A stretch of DNA of 49,381 nt from Deinococcus marmoris (GCF_001949125.1 NZ_MSTI01000155.1:1-49381), one strand, 5' to 3'; shown: positions 1 to 14,037, numbered from the stretch's first letter. Numbers and translations: made by a program. Notes: generated by a model from the letters alone, not told the origin.

Positions 1-1164
1 GAAGGCGGTGCGGCCCAGCGACAGACGGTTCTCGCGCTGATAACGGGCCACCCACTGCAACTGGATGATCAGGTTGATGACAGTGATGATCAGGCTGACC
101 TTCGCGTCCAGCACCAGCCCCTGCGTACCCATCGCCCAGCGCAGCGGCTGGGTCAGGAACGACAGCACGATGATGCCGCTGAGCCACGGTCCCAGGATGA
201 AGTAGCTCAGGTCCAGGCGGGCCAGCACGGGAACGGGCCTGCGCCACAACTGCGCCAGATACGGCAGGCACTGCATGGTGCCCTGCGTCCAGCGGGCGCG
301 CTGGCGCGAGAAACGGCGCAGATCAGGCAGGCCCTGCTGCGTGACCGCTTCCTCTAAAAAGACCAGTCGGTGGCGTGGGTTGACCAGCCGGGCCTCTACC
401 GCGCTGCCAAAATCTTCGAGCAGCACGTCAGGCCACGGAGTCTGCCCGGCCTCGAACATAGCGGCCACATAGCTGGCGCGCATAAATTGCCCGTTGCCGC
501 ACAGGGCGGCGCTGTGCCACCACGAGCGCATCAGTTGAATGTGGCGGGTGATGAAGAATTCCAGGTCCTGCTGCTGCTCCAGCATGCGGCCCACCACGTT
601 TTTCAGCCCCAGCTTGCCGGGGGACTGCCGGATTCGCACGCGGGCCTGCGCGGCCACCACGTCCGCGTGGGCCAGCACGCGCCGCGCCTCGGGCAGCAGA
701 CCAGGGGTCACGCGCCCGTCGGCGTCCACCACCACGAAAACCTGTTTTTGCAGGTCCGCGCTCGCTGAGCGCAGGTCCCGCAGCAACTGCGACACCGCCC
801 AGTTCATGGCCTTGCCCTTGCCCTGGCGGGCCTCCGGCGCGCTGCGGCGCAGCAGGATCACGCCCGCGTCATTCCGCGTCAGCCGTTCCACCAGTTCCGC
901 CGTGCGGTCATCGCTGCCGTCGTCGATCACGGCCACGCGGGCGTCGGGGGCCACCTCGCGCAGGTTGCGGACGGTGGCCTCAATCACCGCGTCCTCGTTC
1001 AGCGCGGGGACCACGAAGGTAAAACGCAATGCCTCGTCTGCCGGATACAGCCGCCGGGGCCGGGGCAGCGTGGCCGACAGCAGCATTTGCAGAAAGTACA
1101 GGCTCAGCATCAGCAGGCCCAGCAGATCGAGAATGGTCAGAAATCCATGCAGTGCGTCAGTCAA
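1..1164 (-). CDS. Family 2 glycosyltransferase, membrane, polymer-forming type (3' end cut by window)
   Basis: Translating the minus strand gives 388 residues running off the window edge. An N-terminal hydrophobic helix (about 9-30) is followed by a GT-A fold start FVVPALNED (50-58), VIDDGSDD, a DADG metal-binding motif (about 146), LLEDFG in the place of the TED motif, and QRARW (about 287), the Q-x-x-R-W signature of cellulose/hyaluronan synthase-like processive enzymes. Further hydrophobic helices follow. It probably builds or secretes a polysaccharide or glycolipid at the inner membrane; the sugar cannot be told. I chose a TTG start because GGGGGAG lies 4-5 bases upstream and no ATG precedes the first helix. 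Confidence 0.85.
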   Translation of the reverse strand, partial: MTDALHGFLTILDLLGLLMLSLYFLQMLLSATLPRPRRLYPADEALRFTFVVPALNEDAVIEATVRNLREVAPDARVAVIDDGSDDRTAELVERLTRNDAGVILLRRSAPEARQGKGKAMNWAVSQLLRDLRSASADLQKQVFVVVDADGRVTPGLLPEARRVLAHADVVAAQARVRIRQSPGKLGLKNVVGRMLEQQQDLEFFITRHIQLMRSWWHSAALCGNGQFMRASYVAAMFEAGQTPWPDVLLEDFGSAVEARLVNPRHRLVFLEEAVTQQGLPDLRRFSRQRARWTQGTMQCLPYLAQLWRRPVPVLARLDLSYFILGPWLSGIIVLSFLTQPLRWAMGTQGLVLDAKVSLIITVINLIIQLQWVARYQRENRLSLGRTAF

Positions 1165-1297
1165 AAGCTCCCCCGGTGGCGTCAGGCGCTCGGCCCGGTT
1201 CACCCGACTTTGCAGTCTTCTTAACTATGCAACGTGGATTGTGGGCTTGAAAAGGGCCAAATGAGAAACAGCCCCCACGCCACTGGGCGTTCTCTCT

Positions 1298-1849
1298 TCA
1301 ATCGAAGCTTTCGGGCAGGTAGATCTCGCGCCCCTGCGTGGTTTTTACATACGAACTGCGGCCCAGGTACACCGCCGCCTCGCCCGTGAACAGCCGCCGG
1401 TCATCGTAGAAGGTGGGATCGTGGCGGACCTCCAGCACCTCGCCCACGAACAGGTCATGGTCCCCGGTGGGCACGGTCTGGATCACCCGGCAGCGGTAGT
1501 ACAGGTAAGCGTCGGCCAGGGCCAGTGGCGCGTCTGGCAGGGTTTGCAGGCCCAGGCGGGTCAGCTTGTCCTTTTGGGGCAGATCGTGGAGGGACAGCAC
1601 ACCCGTCCCCTGAATCGGCTTTGCATGCGAGGCGGGCAGGAAGTTGATCCCGAACGTGCCGCTCCCCGCCACCAGCCCATGCGTGGCCCGCTCCCTGCCG
1701 ATCAGCACGCCGTACATCGGGGGCTGGGCGCTCAGGGCGGTGTGCCAGCCCGCCGCCATCACGTTGCGGACCCCGGCATGTTCAGCCGTGACCAGCGCTA
1801 CCGTGCCGGGGTAATAGCCGAAAAACTGCGTGCCTGTCTCGCTGAGCAT
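1298..1849 (-). CDS. Flavin reductase-like (FMN-binding split-barrel) protein
   Basis: 183 residues beginning MLSETGTQFFGYYPGTVALV. The pattern of a short lead strand, TVALVTAEHAGVRNVMAAGWHT, then SAQPPMYGVLIGRERATHGLV and FGINFLP, matches the flavin reductase domain family, which binds FMN and uses NAD(P)H or acts as a partner of monooxygenases. No signal peptide, so cytoplasmic. It follows the upstream kinase gene by only 22 bases on the same strand, so the two are probably co-transcribed. The longer open frame to 2044 merely shadows the kinase gene; the ATG at 1849 fits the family N-terminus. Substrate unknown. Confidence 0.8.
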   Translation of the reverse strand: MLSETGTQFFGYYPGTVALVTAEHAGVRNVMAAGWHTALSAQPPMYGVLIGRERATHGLVAGSGTFGINFLPASHAKPIQGTGVLSLHDLPQKDKLTRLGLQTLPDAPLALADAYLYYRCRVIQTVPTGDHDLFVGEVLEVRHDPTFYDDRRLFTGEAAVYLGRSSYVKTTQGREIYLPESFD

Positions 1850-1871
1850 GGGGGCAGGATAGCGGGCGGGG

Positions 1872-3110
1872 TCAGGACGGAAGCCGCGCCAGTTCCCGTG
1901 CCGCCAGCCGCAGATAATACGGGACGAAATTGGGCCGCCAGCCGGGCAATGTGCCTTCCCAGTTGCGAAAGCGGGCGTCGTAGACCACAGCACGGTGTAA
2001 AAGGGCCAACGGAACTGCGCTGCTGAGCAAGGACGCGGCATCAACGCAGCCGAGCGCAGATAGGTAAGCCTCGATCAACCGTTTTTCGAGGTCTGGATAT
2101 GCAGTTCTGATGGGCAACTCAACCCCCGCCGGATCAAAGGTAAACGCCAGGAACCATCCCATATCCATAAACGGGTGGGCGGCGCTGGCAGTCTCGGCCC
2201 AGTCGAACCAGACTGCGCCGCGCTGGCCGCTTAGGGCATTGCGGGGGTGGGCGTCGCCGTGCGCGGGTAGATCGGGCAGATTCAGGGCGGCAAGATCAGC
2301 GAAGGCCGTGCGAATGGCGGGTCTTGCCGCGCAAAGCGTTTCAAGGCAGCTCTCCTCCAAGCCCCAGGCGCGCAACGTGTTCAGATCGGCCAGAAACGAA
2401 TCCACCCGTCCGGCCATTTCCAACAAGGGGAAGGCTGGGCAACCCAGAGCCGCCAGAGCATGAGCGTCCGCATTCTGCTGGAAATGGGCCAGCCTGCGTG
2501 CCGCTTCAGTCCAGGCGTCCAGCTCACTCACCATATCCAGCAATTTACCGCCAGAGAGGGTCAGCAAAGAATTGGAGGACGGGTCTACCCACAGCACAGG
2601 CGGCAGCAAGTCGGGCAACGTTTTGGAGAGATACTCAGTGACCGCTGCCTCGCGTGGCGAGTCACTGACTTTAAGGTAGACAGCACCCTTATCCGTTGCA
2701 GCCCACATGACGCATGCAAGATCGTTGACGTCCCCTACGGACAGGTCATCTAACTTTCTCAGTCCACTTGTTCCTAGCGTGCTGTCAAGCCGCTTTTGTG
2801 CTTGTGAAGGCCAGCTCGGAAGCTGCCAGGGACGGGCATTGGGAAGTGGCAACACCTCCATATCTACCCAGCACATTCCGTCTGGAATTTCCTCCGACAG
2901 AAGTTGCAGGCGTGGCTGCTCATGATGCCCCACAGAAAGACCACCACCATGCAGCAGCCACGCCACGAGATTCCAGTTAGCACGCATACCTTGTGCGATG
3001 CCTTGATCTTCTCGAAGCTCCAGCGCAGGCCACCCGTCCTCACACCGCAGCACCCGCCGCCCATCCGGGTGCCAGATGATCGGACGAACAGTCGTGGAAA
3101 CAGCGGTCAT
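1872..3110 (-). CDS. APH/choline kinase-fold phosphotransferase
   Basis: 412 residues. The kinase-like half holds VYLKVSD with the likely ATP-binding lysine K147, a Brenner-type catalytic loop HGDAHPRN (H284-N291) and FDW at 302-304 in the place of the DFG metal-binding motif. This is the aminoglycoside phosphotransferase superfamily, whose members phosphorylate small hydroxylated molecules. The first ~130 residues do not resemble the APH N-lobe and are not recognised. Substrate cannot be deduced; resistance should not be assumed. Base composition is slightly lower in GC than the neighbours around 2560-2960. Likely operon with the flavin reductase gene downstream. Confidence 0.75.
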   Translation of the reverse strand: MTAVSTTVRPIIWHPDGRRVLRCEDGWPALELREDQGIAQGMRANWNLVAWLLHGGGLSVGHHEQPRLQLLSEEIPDGMCWVDMEVLPLPNARPWQLPSWPSQAQKRLDSTLGTSGLRKLDDLSVGDVNDLACVMWAATDKGAVYLKVSDSPREAAVTEYLSKTLPDLLPPVLWVDPSSNSLLTLSGGKLLDMVSELDAWTEAARRLAHFQQNADAHALAALGCPAFPLLEMAGRVDSFLADLNTLRAWGLEESCLETLCAARPAIRTAFADLAALNLPDLPAHGDAHPRNALSGQRGAVWFDWAETASAAHPFMDMGWFLAFTFDPAGVELPIRTAYPDLEKRLIEAYLSALGCVDAASLLSSAVPLALLHRAVVYDARFRNWEGTLPGWRPNFVPYYLRLAARELARLPS

Positions 3111-3129
3111 ATCAATCGCTGACCCCGTC

Positions 3130-3606
3130 CTACTTGCGCGCCAGTTCCAGTTGCCCGCTGTTCAGTTCGGTGCGCTCCCACTGCCCGGACTTACAGATGT
3201 CATGGTTCACGAAACCGGTGCCGCCCGCGCCGCTGTACTTGCTGACGTTGTAGAACGTGACCTGCACGCCGTAACGCTCGGTAAAGCCGCCGGAGCAGGC
3301 ACTGCCGCCCCCCAGATTGGAGGTGGCGTTGAGCGTGACCGGGCTGGCCTTGTACACGCTGCGGGTGCCGGTCAGGGTGTAGCTATCGCCCGTCGCACGG
3401 CTCTTGACCGTGCCGGTGACTGCCAAGTCCTTTTCCACGATGGTGATGTCCAGAACGGCACTGTCGTTGTTCTGCCCCACCAGCCGCCCGGTCTAACTGC
3501 CGTTCACGTCGATGTCCGCGTCGTTGGGAATGGGCGAGAAGGCGTTGCAGGAGGCCAGGACGCAAACGCTCAGGCCAGCAGTCAGCACGGGCAGCAACAG
3601 TCGCAT
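3130..3606 (-). pseudogene. Lipoprotein gene interrupted by an in-frame TAG
   Basis: From ATG 3606 the minus strand reads a lipoprotein signal peptide ending in the lipobox LASC (Cys20), then a short linker to VNGS (37). Codon 38 is TAG (3493-3495). The same frame continues without interruption as TGRLVGQNNDSAVLDITIV to a natural stop at 3130, giving a ~158 residue protein if the stop were sense. The downstream part holds two cysteines and a beta-rich pattern like a small secreted lipid-binding or immunoglobulin-like domain. An internal GTG (3480) could restart translation but would lack export. Either a recent nonsense mutation or a base error. Confidence 0.7.
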
Positions 3607-3663
3607 AGAGCATCATAAACACACTGGAGGGACGCACGGGGCGGACGCCTGCCCCATGCCCCG

Positions 3664-3669
3664 TATCCT
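3664..3669 (+). promoter_or_regulatory. -10 box of gltX, leaderless type
   Basis: TATCCT lies 7 bases before the ATG of gltX, which has no Shine-Dalgarno sequence. This TANNNT-to-start spacing recurs through the window and supports ATG 3677 over the in-frame ATG 3698. Confidence 0.5.
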
Positions 3670-3676
3670 GTGCCCC

Positions 3677-5122
3677 ATGTCTTCCTCCCAGCCAAACATG
3701 CAGCCCACCGTGACCCGCATCGCCCCCAGTCCCACCGGGGACCCGCATGTGGGCACCGCCTACATCGGCCTGTTTAACTCTGTCCTGGCGCGGCAGGGCG
3801 GCGGCAAGTTCATCCTGCGGATCGAGGACACCGACCAGAACCGCTACGTGGCCGACAGCGAGAAGCGCATCTTTCAGATGATGCAGTGGCTGGGGCTGAC
3901 CCCCGACGAGTCACCGTTGCAGGACGGCCCCAACGGTCCTTACCGCCAGTCCGAGCGCACCGAACTGTACGGCCAGCACGCCCAGCAACTGGTGGAAGGC
4001 GGCCACGCCTATTACGCCTTCGAGACGCCCGACGAACTGACCGAACTGCGCGAGAAGGCGCAGGCCAGCGGCACGGTGATCGCCGTTCCCAGCCGCGATC
4101 TGGACCCCGAACAGGCCGCGCGGCGGGTGGCAGCGGGCGATGCGGCGGTAGTGCGCCTGAAGGTGCCGCATGACGGCGAAACGGTGGTCAACGATCTGCT
4201 GCGCGATCCGATCCACTTCCAGAACGCCGAGATCGACGACAAGGTGCTGCTCAAGGCCGACGGTTACCCCACCTACCATCTGGCGAACGTGGTGGACGAT
4301 CACCTGATGGGCGTCACCGACGTGGTGCGCGCCGAGGAATGGATCACCAGCACCCCCATTCACGTCCTGCTATACCGCGCTTTCGGCTGGGACGCGCCCC
4401 GATTCGCCCACATGCCGCTGCTGCGGAACGCCGACAAATCCAAGATCAGCAAGCGCAAGAACCCCACCAGCGTCGAGTGGTACATGGATCAGGGCTATCT
4501 GCCCGAAGCCATGCTGAATTTCCTGGCGACGATGGGCTGGACCCACCCGGACGGCACCGAAATCTTCGATCTGGACGAGTTTCAGCGCACCTTCAAGCTG
4601 GAAGACGTGACGCTGGGCGGCCCGGTCTTCGATCAGGACAAGCTGCGCTGGTACAACGGCAAGTATCTGCGCGAGGTGCTGAGCGAGGAAGAAGTGGTCA
4701 AGAGGTTGCACGACTACCTGCTGGCCCACAAATCCGAGCTACCGCTGGACGACTACTTCCGCGCCGTAACCCGGCTGCTGATTCCGCGTATCGAAGTGTT
4801 CAGCGATTTTCTGGACAAGACGGGCTACTACTGGTCCGAGGACTACCCGGTGAACGAGAAGGCCCAGAAAGCCATCGACAACGCGCGGGAGCTGCTGCCG
4901 GAGCTGGCTGGCCGCCTCAAGAACCTGCCGAGTTTCGATGCGGAGAGCATCAGCGCCATGTTCCACGCCTTCGCCGAGGAAAAGGGACTGAAACTGGGCA
5001 AGGTGATGCCCCCGGTGCGCGCCGCCGTCGCCGGAACGCTGGAAAGCCCGGACCTGCCACAGATGCTGGAAGCGTTGGGGCAGGAGCGCGTGGTGTCGCG
5101 GGTGGAACGCGCCGGGCGCTGA
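3677..5122 (+). CDS. gltX: Glutamyl-tRNA synthetase
   Basis: 481 residues, the normal bacterial length. Class I aminoacyl-tRNA synthetase that charges tRNA-Glu with glutamate. The HIGH signature appears as PSPTGDPHVGTAY near the N-terminus, with the family string IEDTDQNR after it, and KMSKS appears as KSKISKRKNP at about 254-263. The C-terminal half is the helical anticodon-binding domain. I start at ATG 3677 because of the leaderless -10 box; the open frame extends upstream to 3512 but that part overlaps the divergent lipoprotein gene. A strong terminator follows, so it is probably monocistronic. Confidence 0.97.
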   Translation: MSSSQPNMQPTVTRIAPSPTGDPHVGTAYIGLFNSVLARQGGGKFILRIEDTDQNRYVADSEKRIFQMMQWLGLTPDESPLQDGPNGPYRQSERTELYGQHAQQLVEGGHAYYAFETPDELTELREKAQASGTVIAVPSRDLDPEQAARRVAAGDAAVVRLKVPHDGETVVNDLLRDPIHFQNAEIDDKVLLKADGYPTYHLANVVDDHLMGVTDVVRAEEWITSTPIHVLLYRAFGWDAPRFAHMPLLRNADKSKISKRKNPTSVEWYMDQGYLPEAMLNFLATMGWTHPDGTEIFDLDEFQRTFKLEDVTLGGPVFDQDKLRWYNGKYLREVLSEEEVVKRLHDYLLAHKSELPLDDYFRAVTRLLIPRIEVFSDFLDKTGYYWSEDYPVNEKAQKAIDNARELLPELAGRLKNLPSFDAESISAMFHAFAEEKGLKLGKVMPPVRAAVAGTLESPDLPQMLEALGQERVVSRVERAGR

Positions 5123-5149
5123 AGCGCTAGCAAACATCGAAATCAGCGG

Positions 5150-5180
5150 GGCGGGGAGCAGGTTTGCCCCGCCTCTTTTT
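5150..5180 (+). terminator. Rho-independent terminator after gltX
   Basis: A 7 bp GC stem (GGCGGGG 5150-5156 with CCCCGCC 5167-5173), 10-base loop, then TCTTTTT. Located 28 bases past the gltX stop. Confidence 0.85.
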
Positions 5181-5264
5181 CGTGTTGTTGCCGATCACCG
5201 TCGCCCTCGGGCAGAGACGAGGGGGAGAGGGCTTCATCCTACATTCATTCCTCGAACTGAATAG

Positions 5265-5293
5265 TTGACTCAAGAGAACTGTTTACCTAGAAT
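5265..5293 (+). promoter_or_regulatory. Promoter of the marR-exporter operon
   Basis: TTGACT (5265-5270), 17 base spacer, TAGAAT (5288-5293), then the ATG 6 bases later: a near-consensus housekeeping promoter giving a leaderless message. AGTT/AACT half-sites (5263, 5277 and in AACTGAATAGTT just upstream) overlap the -35 region and spacer and could form the MarR operator. Confidence 0.75.
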
Positions 5294-5299
5294 ACAGAA

Positions 5300-5781
5300 A
5301 TGTCCTCTCCTCCTGTCTCTCCCCCACCACCTGCCCTGAGTACGGAACAGGTGGGCCGTTTCATGGGCGCGCTGTGGCGTTTTGGGCGCTCGTTCCGGCA
5401 GGAACTGGACGCGCTGCTGGTGGCGCAGGGCGAGCTGGATTCGCCGCGCTTCAACGTCTTGCAGGGCATTCGCAGCGGCCACAGCTATCCCAAAGCGCTG
5501 GCCGCCGCTCTGCACATGCCGCCCACGCTGCTCAGCCGCTATCTGGACCAGTTGTGCAAGCAGAACCTGATCGAGCGCCAGATCGACGCGGTGGACTCGC
5601 GCCGCATCCACCTGACCCTGACGCCAGCAGGCGAACAGTTGACGGCGACGGTGATCCAGTCCTTTCTCCTTCTGGCCGCCGAACGGCTGACCGACATTAA
5701 CCCCAAGCAGTTAGAAGGGCTGACCACCCTGCTCGAACAGCTCGACGCCCCAAAAACTTCTCAACCCTCCCAGGAGAACGC

Positions 5782-5785
<4 letters not shown>
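5300..5785 (+). CDS. MarR family transcriptional regulator
   Basis: 161 residues. A winged-helix domain of MarR type: an N-terminal dimerisation helix, the recognition region [23 protein letters not shown], then the wing [16 protein letters not shown], followed by C-terminal helices. MarR proteins are usually repressors released by small phenolic or hydrophobic ligands. Its stop overlaps the start of the exporter gene by four bases (ATGA), so the two are translated together, the classic layout of a self-repressing drug efflux operon. The ligand is not inferable. Confidence 0.92.
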
Positions 5786-7827
<2,042 letters not shown>

Positions 7828-7940
7828 AATTCTCCGGTGATGGGCGGTCAGGCTGAGAAGGTCTGATCGCCTTTTCGTCTGGTCTTCTCTAGCGCACAGA
7901 GCGACAAGCGAGCGATCCTCCCCGCCATCCCGCCTCCCCG

Positions 7941-7946
7941 TATACT
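7941..7946 (+). promoter_or_regulatory. -10 box before the Asp23 gene
   Basis: TATACT, 10 bases before the GTG start at 7957. No clear -35 and no Shine-Dalgarno; the message would have a leader of only a few bases. Confidence 0.5.
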
Positions 7947-7956
7947 GGCCGGTACT

Positions 7957-8295
7957 GTGACTGGCTCTATAAACATTTCCGAGGCGGCGCTGGCCTCCCT
8001 GATCGGGCTGACGGCCCACGAGATTCCAGGGGTGGTGGGCATGGCCCCCGCCAACCTCAAGGAGGGCATCAGCCGCGTGCTGGGGCGGGCCAACGTCAGC
8101 GACGGTGTGGTGATCGGCAGGGAGAAGGGCAGCGACACCTACACCGCCGACCTGTACATCGTGGCGGCCTACGGCGTCAGCATTCCCACGGTGGCGCGCA
8201 ATATCGTCGAGCGCGTGGAACACACCGTCAAAAATCTGGCCGGAATCGAGTTGAGCGCCACCCGCGTGCATGCGGTGGGGGTTCAGCGTGCCTGA
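7957..8295 (+). CDS. Asp23/Gls24 family envelope-stress protein (YloU-like)
   Basis: 112 residues beginning with GTG. The pattern GSINISEAALASLIGLTAHEIPGVVGM and DLYIVAAYGVSIPTVARNIVERV is typical of the Asp23/Gls24 (DUF322) family, small cytoplasmic proteins linked to envelope homeostasis. It overlaps the start of the DAK-type gene by eight bases, reproducing the yloU-yloV pair of Bacillus subtilis, so joint function in fatty-acid or membrane metabolism is likely. Confidence 0.92.
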   Translation: MTGSINISEAALASLIGLTAHEIPGVVGMAPANLKEGISRVLGRANVSDGVVIGREKGSDTYTADLYIVAAYGVSIPTVARNIVERVEHTVKNLAGIELSATRVHAVGVQRA

Positions 8296-9907
8296 TTCCA
8301 CCTCCAACCAGCACATCCAGACCCTGACCCCTGCCGATCTGGCCCGGATGCTGCGCTACGCCACTGACTGGCTGGGCGTGTACCGCGAGGAAGTCAACGC
8401 CCTGAACGTCTACCCAGTGCCCGACGGCGACACCGGCACCAACATGCACCTGACCATGCAGTCGGTGCGCCGCGAACTGGAGACCGCCGACACGAGCAGC
8501 ATGGCCGGAGTCGCCCGCGCCATCAGCTACGGCGCGCTGCTGGGCGCACGCGGCAACAGCGGCGTGATCCTCTCGCAACTGCTCAAAGGCTTTGCAGAAG
8601 TCATTAAAGACAAGCAGGAAGTGGACGCCCCCACGCTGATCCGCGCCTTCGACGCCGCCCAGAAAAGCGGCTACGGCGCGGTGATGAAGCCCGTGGAAGG
8701 CACGATCCTGACCGTGGCGCGTGGCATTGCCGAGGGCGCACGCGGCGATACGGTGGACATGGTGCTGGAAAATGCACTGTTCAAGGGCCAGGAATTGCTG
8801 GATCAGACGCCGGAGATGCTGCCCGCGCTGAAGCAGGCGGGCGTGATCGACAGCGGCGGCCAGGGCTACCTGTACATCGTGGAGGGGATGCTGGCCGAAT
8901 TGCGCGGCGACGAGTTGCCCGAAGCACCGGAAATCACCCAGTACGCCGCGCAGAGTTTCGAGAACGAGGAATTTGGCTTCTGCACCGAGTTCCTGATGTC
9001 CGAGGCCACCAAACCCATCGAGGAAATCCGCGAGCTGGTCAGCCCGTTTGGTGACAGCCTGCTGGTGGTGGGCGCGGAGGGCTATGTCAAGGGCCACATC
9101 CACACCAACGAGCCGGATGAACTGCTGGCAACGGTGGGCCGCTACGGCAAGATGCTGAAAACCAAAGTCGAGGACATGTCCGAGCAGCACACCGAGATTC
9201 TGGGCATGGCCGGGGCCACCGCCCGCGCCGAGGAGGAGTTGCCGCTGTCCGGTCTGGTGGCGGTTGCCAACGGCTACGGGCTGGTCAAGCTGTTCCGCAG
9301 CCTGGGCGCCCGCATCGTGTCTGGTGGGCAGACCGCCAATCCCAGCGTGCAGGACATCGTGGACGCCGTTCGTAGTGTCAGCGCCGAACGCGTGATCGTG
9401 CTGCCCAACAACAAGAACGTGCTGATGGCCGCCGAAAAGGCGATGGAACTGATGGAAGGCCGCGCCGTGGTGATCCCCACGCGCACGCTGGGGCAGGGCA
9501 TGGGCGCGGCCCTCGCCTTCCAGCCCGATATTCCCGCCGACGAGCTGAAGGAGGCCATGACCGAGGCTTCCCAGGCCGTGACCACCTTTGAAGTCACCCG
9601 CGCCAGCCGCACCACCAACATCACCACCAAAAAGGGCGAAACGCTGGATATTGCCGAGGGCGACGTGATCGGGTTGCAGGACGACGAACTCGTTCAGGCC
9701 GGGGGCAGTCCCGAAGACAGCGTGCTGAAGATGCTGGGCGACGCCTACGCCGGACAGGAGATCATCACGGTGTTCGGTGGCCCGCAGAAATCGCAGGCCG
9801 ATCTGGACGCGCTGGCTGAACGCATCGGCAAGCAGTTTGATGGGGCAGAAGTGGAAGCGCACGCGGGCGGGCCGGATCTGTACGACTATCTGGTGACTTT
9901 GGAATAA
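8288..9907 (+). CDS. DAK2-domain protein, fatty acid kinase subunit FakA-like (YloV)
   Basis: 539 residues. The N-terminal DhaL/DAK2 nucleotide-binding domain (about 15-205) has the Mg-binding PVPDGDTGTNM, GARGNSGVILSQ and KPVEGTILTV. The middle (about 225-310) holds FCTEFL and GHIHTNEPDELL, and the C-terminal half (about 325-539) is the DegV-interacting region, as in FakA/YloV. FakA phosphorylates fatty acids bound to a FakB (DegV) partner for phospholipid synthesis; no FakB gene is in the window. I start at GTG 8288, which has GGTGGGGG before it and overlaps the Asp23 stop codon. Confidence 0.93.
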   Translation: MPDSTSNQHIQTLTPADLARMLRYATDWLGVYREEVNALNVYPVPDGDTGTNMHLTMQSVRRELETADTSSMAGVARAISYGALLGARGNSGVILSQLLKGFAEVIKDKQEVDAPTLIRAFDAAQKSGYGAVMKPVEGTILTVARGIAEGARGDTVDMVLENALFKGQELLDQTPEMLPALKQAGVIDSGGQGYLYIVEGMLAELRGDELPEAPEITQYAAQSFENEEFGFCTEFLMSEATKPIEEIRELVSPFGDSLLVVGAEGYVKGHIHTNEPDELLATVGRYGKMLKTKVEDMSEQHTEILGMAGATARAEEELPLSGLVAVANGYGLVKLFRSLGARIVSGGQTANPSVQDIVDAVRSVSAERVIVLPNNKNVLMAAEKAMELMEGRAVVIPTRTLGQGMGAALAFQPDIPADELKEAMTEASQAVTTFEVTRASRTTNITTKKGETLDIAEGDVIGLQDDELVQAGGSPEDSVLKMLGDAYAGQEIITVFGGPQKSQADLDALAERIGKQFDGAEVEAHAGGPDLYDYLVTLE

Positions 9908-9910
9908 CGC

Positions 9911-10291
9911 TCAGAGCATCGACAGGAGGTGGGTTCCCGCGATCAGCGCCGCGAAAGCGGGCAGGGCGGCCCACCTCTTTCCTGCCCCGCCCTGTCTGAA
10001 TGCCAGCCCCGCAAAAATCAGCGCCAGCCCCAGTAATACGCCGAGGCTGGCCTTCCAAATGCTGATCCAGATCACGGGAAAACCGACGGCAATTAAAGAA
10101 GCGCCGGACGCGAACCAATTGGCCCAGACGAAGCGAAGGTACCAGCCGTCTGGCAGCGGCAGAGAGCAGAGTGGAACCAATGCCACCGTCAGCGCCGACA
10201 GCGCCAGCCAGCCCTGCCGCCGCCGTAGCGCCCAGAGCAGCAGAACGGGGCAACAAACCAGAGTCAGGATTCCGGCCCAGGGCGTCAGCAT
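9911..10291 (-). CDS. Small membrane protein, unknown function
   Basis: 126 residues with four hydrophobic helices (about 5-24, 28-45, 58-92 as a long or broken segment, and 105-126) joined by short basic turns, so an integral inner-membrane protein. No enzyme motif seen. The gene ends only three bases from the stop of the FakA-like gene, convergently. It has a leaderless promoter: TATTCT at 10298-10303 is 6 bases before the ATG. Confidence 0.7.
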   Translation of the reverse strand: MLTPWAGILTLVCCPVLLLWALRRRQGWLALSALTVALVPLCSLPLPDGWYLRFVWANWFASGASLIAVGFPVIWISIWKASLGVLLGLALIFAGLAFRQGGAGKRWAALPAFAALIAGTHLLSML

Positions 10292-10457
10292 GGACCAAGA
10301 ATAGACCCTGACCGTTCAGAGGCACTGACGGCGAGATTTTAAGAAGCCACCTATTTTTAGCGTGCTGACCGCAATTTTCCCGTATTGGCCCCACACTTTC
10401 ACCCACGCAGACGGCCTCCCCAATTTTCCAGACTGTCCTGATCTACGCGGAACCGGG

Positions 10458-11132
<675 letters not shown>

Positions 11133-11169
11133 GGGGGCCTCCTGGGGCTGTTCTAGGAAGAAAGTGGGT

Positions 11170-12188
11170 TCAGGGAGAAAGTGGTTCGAGGCTGAAGTTG
11201 TTCCCTGGCGCGTCGATAAACACGTCCAGATCGGGGGCACTGGCAGGCGGCGTGCTGGCGGGCAGACTGAGTGTTTCGCGGTCCGTGAAACGCACGCGCA
11301 GTTTGAGGCCAGGGGCGGCGCGCAACACCACATTGCCGCTCTGGGTGCGGATGTCCAGGTTGCCACGCGTGCCCGCCGGGGCCGTGACCGCCACATCACC
11401 ACTGGCCGTGGTGACCGTGCCGCGTGAGAAGGCGGCGGGCAGCGTCAGTTTCACGTCGCCGCTGCCCGTCCCGGCCCCCAGCGTGCCCGTTCTGACCCCG
11501 GCCAGATCCAGCCTCAGATCGCCGCTGACCGTATTGACGCGCACAGCCTCGGGAGCCGCGCCGCCAGGAGCCATGACGGCAATATCACCAGAAGTGCTGA
11601 CCAGCGCGAACGGCCCACCGGCCTGCGCCGGAAGCGTGACCACCTGATCGCCGCTGACACTGCGGACATTCAGCGCCCGCAGACGCAGGAATGAGAGGTC
11701 CAGCGCCTGATCCCCGCCCAGGGTGCGGGTGCTCAGGGTCAGCGGAATGCTGCGGCTGGCCTTCAGGTCGATGACGTGCTGCACGGGTTCGGGAGAGGCG
11801 ACGGTGACGCCGGGGCGGTCCAGCGACTGCACCCGCAGGGTCAGCCCGAAGTCCAGTTGCCCCCCTTCCCGGCTGGCCCGGAGTTGCACCGGATTGCGGG
11901 CGCGGTGGGTCACCTGTCCGCCCACCACCAGCGCGCTCCCGGCAGGCAGCGGTCCCAGGTTGAGGTTGGTGCGGTCCCCATCGATCTTCAAAGTGGCCGT
12001 GCGCGCCAGATCGTTGGGACGGGGGCCGTCCAGCGCCACGCTGACCGGGGTGGTCTCGGCCCCCATGCCCGGCGTCGGCTTGACTGTCACGCCCTGCCAC
12101 GCCAGCAGCGCCCCCGCTCCGGCCATGAGCAGACCCAGCGCCATGCGCGACAGCACCGGGGGCAGGGGCCGGGTGCCGGGGCTGACGG

Positions 12189-12192
<4 letters not shown>
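11170..12192 (-). CDS. DUF4097-type beta-strand repeat protein with N-terminal membrane anchor
   Basis: 340 residues. One transmembrane helix (about 16-32) after a short basic N-terminus, a linker, then a long run of beta-strand repeats with a recurrent serine-glycine-aspartate turn: VRSVSGDQVV, VSTSGDIAVM, VNTVSGDLRL, GTGSGDVKL, TTASGDVAV, TQSGNVVL. This is the repeat of the DUF4097/adhesin-like family and predicts an extracytoplasmic beta-solenoid. Its start overlaps the kinase stop by four bases. In LiaFSR-type systems a membrane protein with a related C-terminal domain restrains the kinase, so a sensory or inhibitory role is plausible but unproven. Confidence 0.8.
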
Positions 12193-13922
<1,730 letters not shown>

Positions 13923-14037
13923 GCGACGAAGGTACGGCGGGCGGGGTCAGGAAGGCGTCCGCCGAAAGGGGGAAGGAGAGTCAGAACCGCAGGAGCGTGC
14001 CGTCGGTGGCGGGGATAAAAACAGTTTACCGAAGGCT

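Noticed and set aside
539..1264. Plus-strand open frame of 241 codons
   Set aside because: It lies opposite the family 2 glycosyltransferase, whose minus-strand translation carries all family motifs; the plus frame is Arg/Ser-rich noise.
1872..3110. Aminoglycoside resistance enzyme
   Set aside because: Only the fold-level motifs match; the N-terminal part differs from known resistance enzymes and the context is not a resistance locus.
3493..3495. TAG as recoded pyrrolysine
   Set aside because: No pyl genes or methylamine-type enzyme here; a nonsense mutation or base error is simpler.
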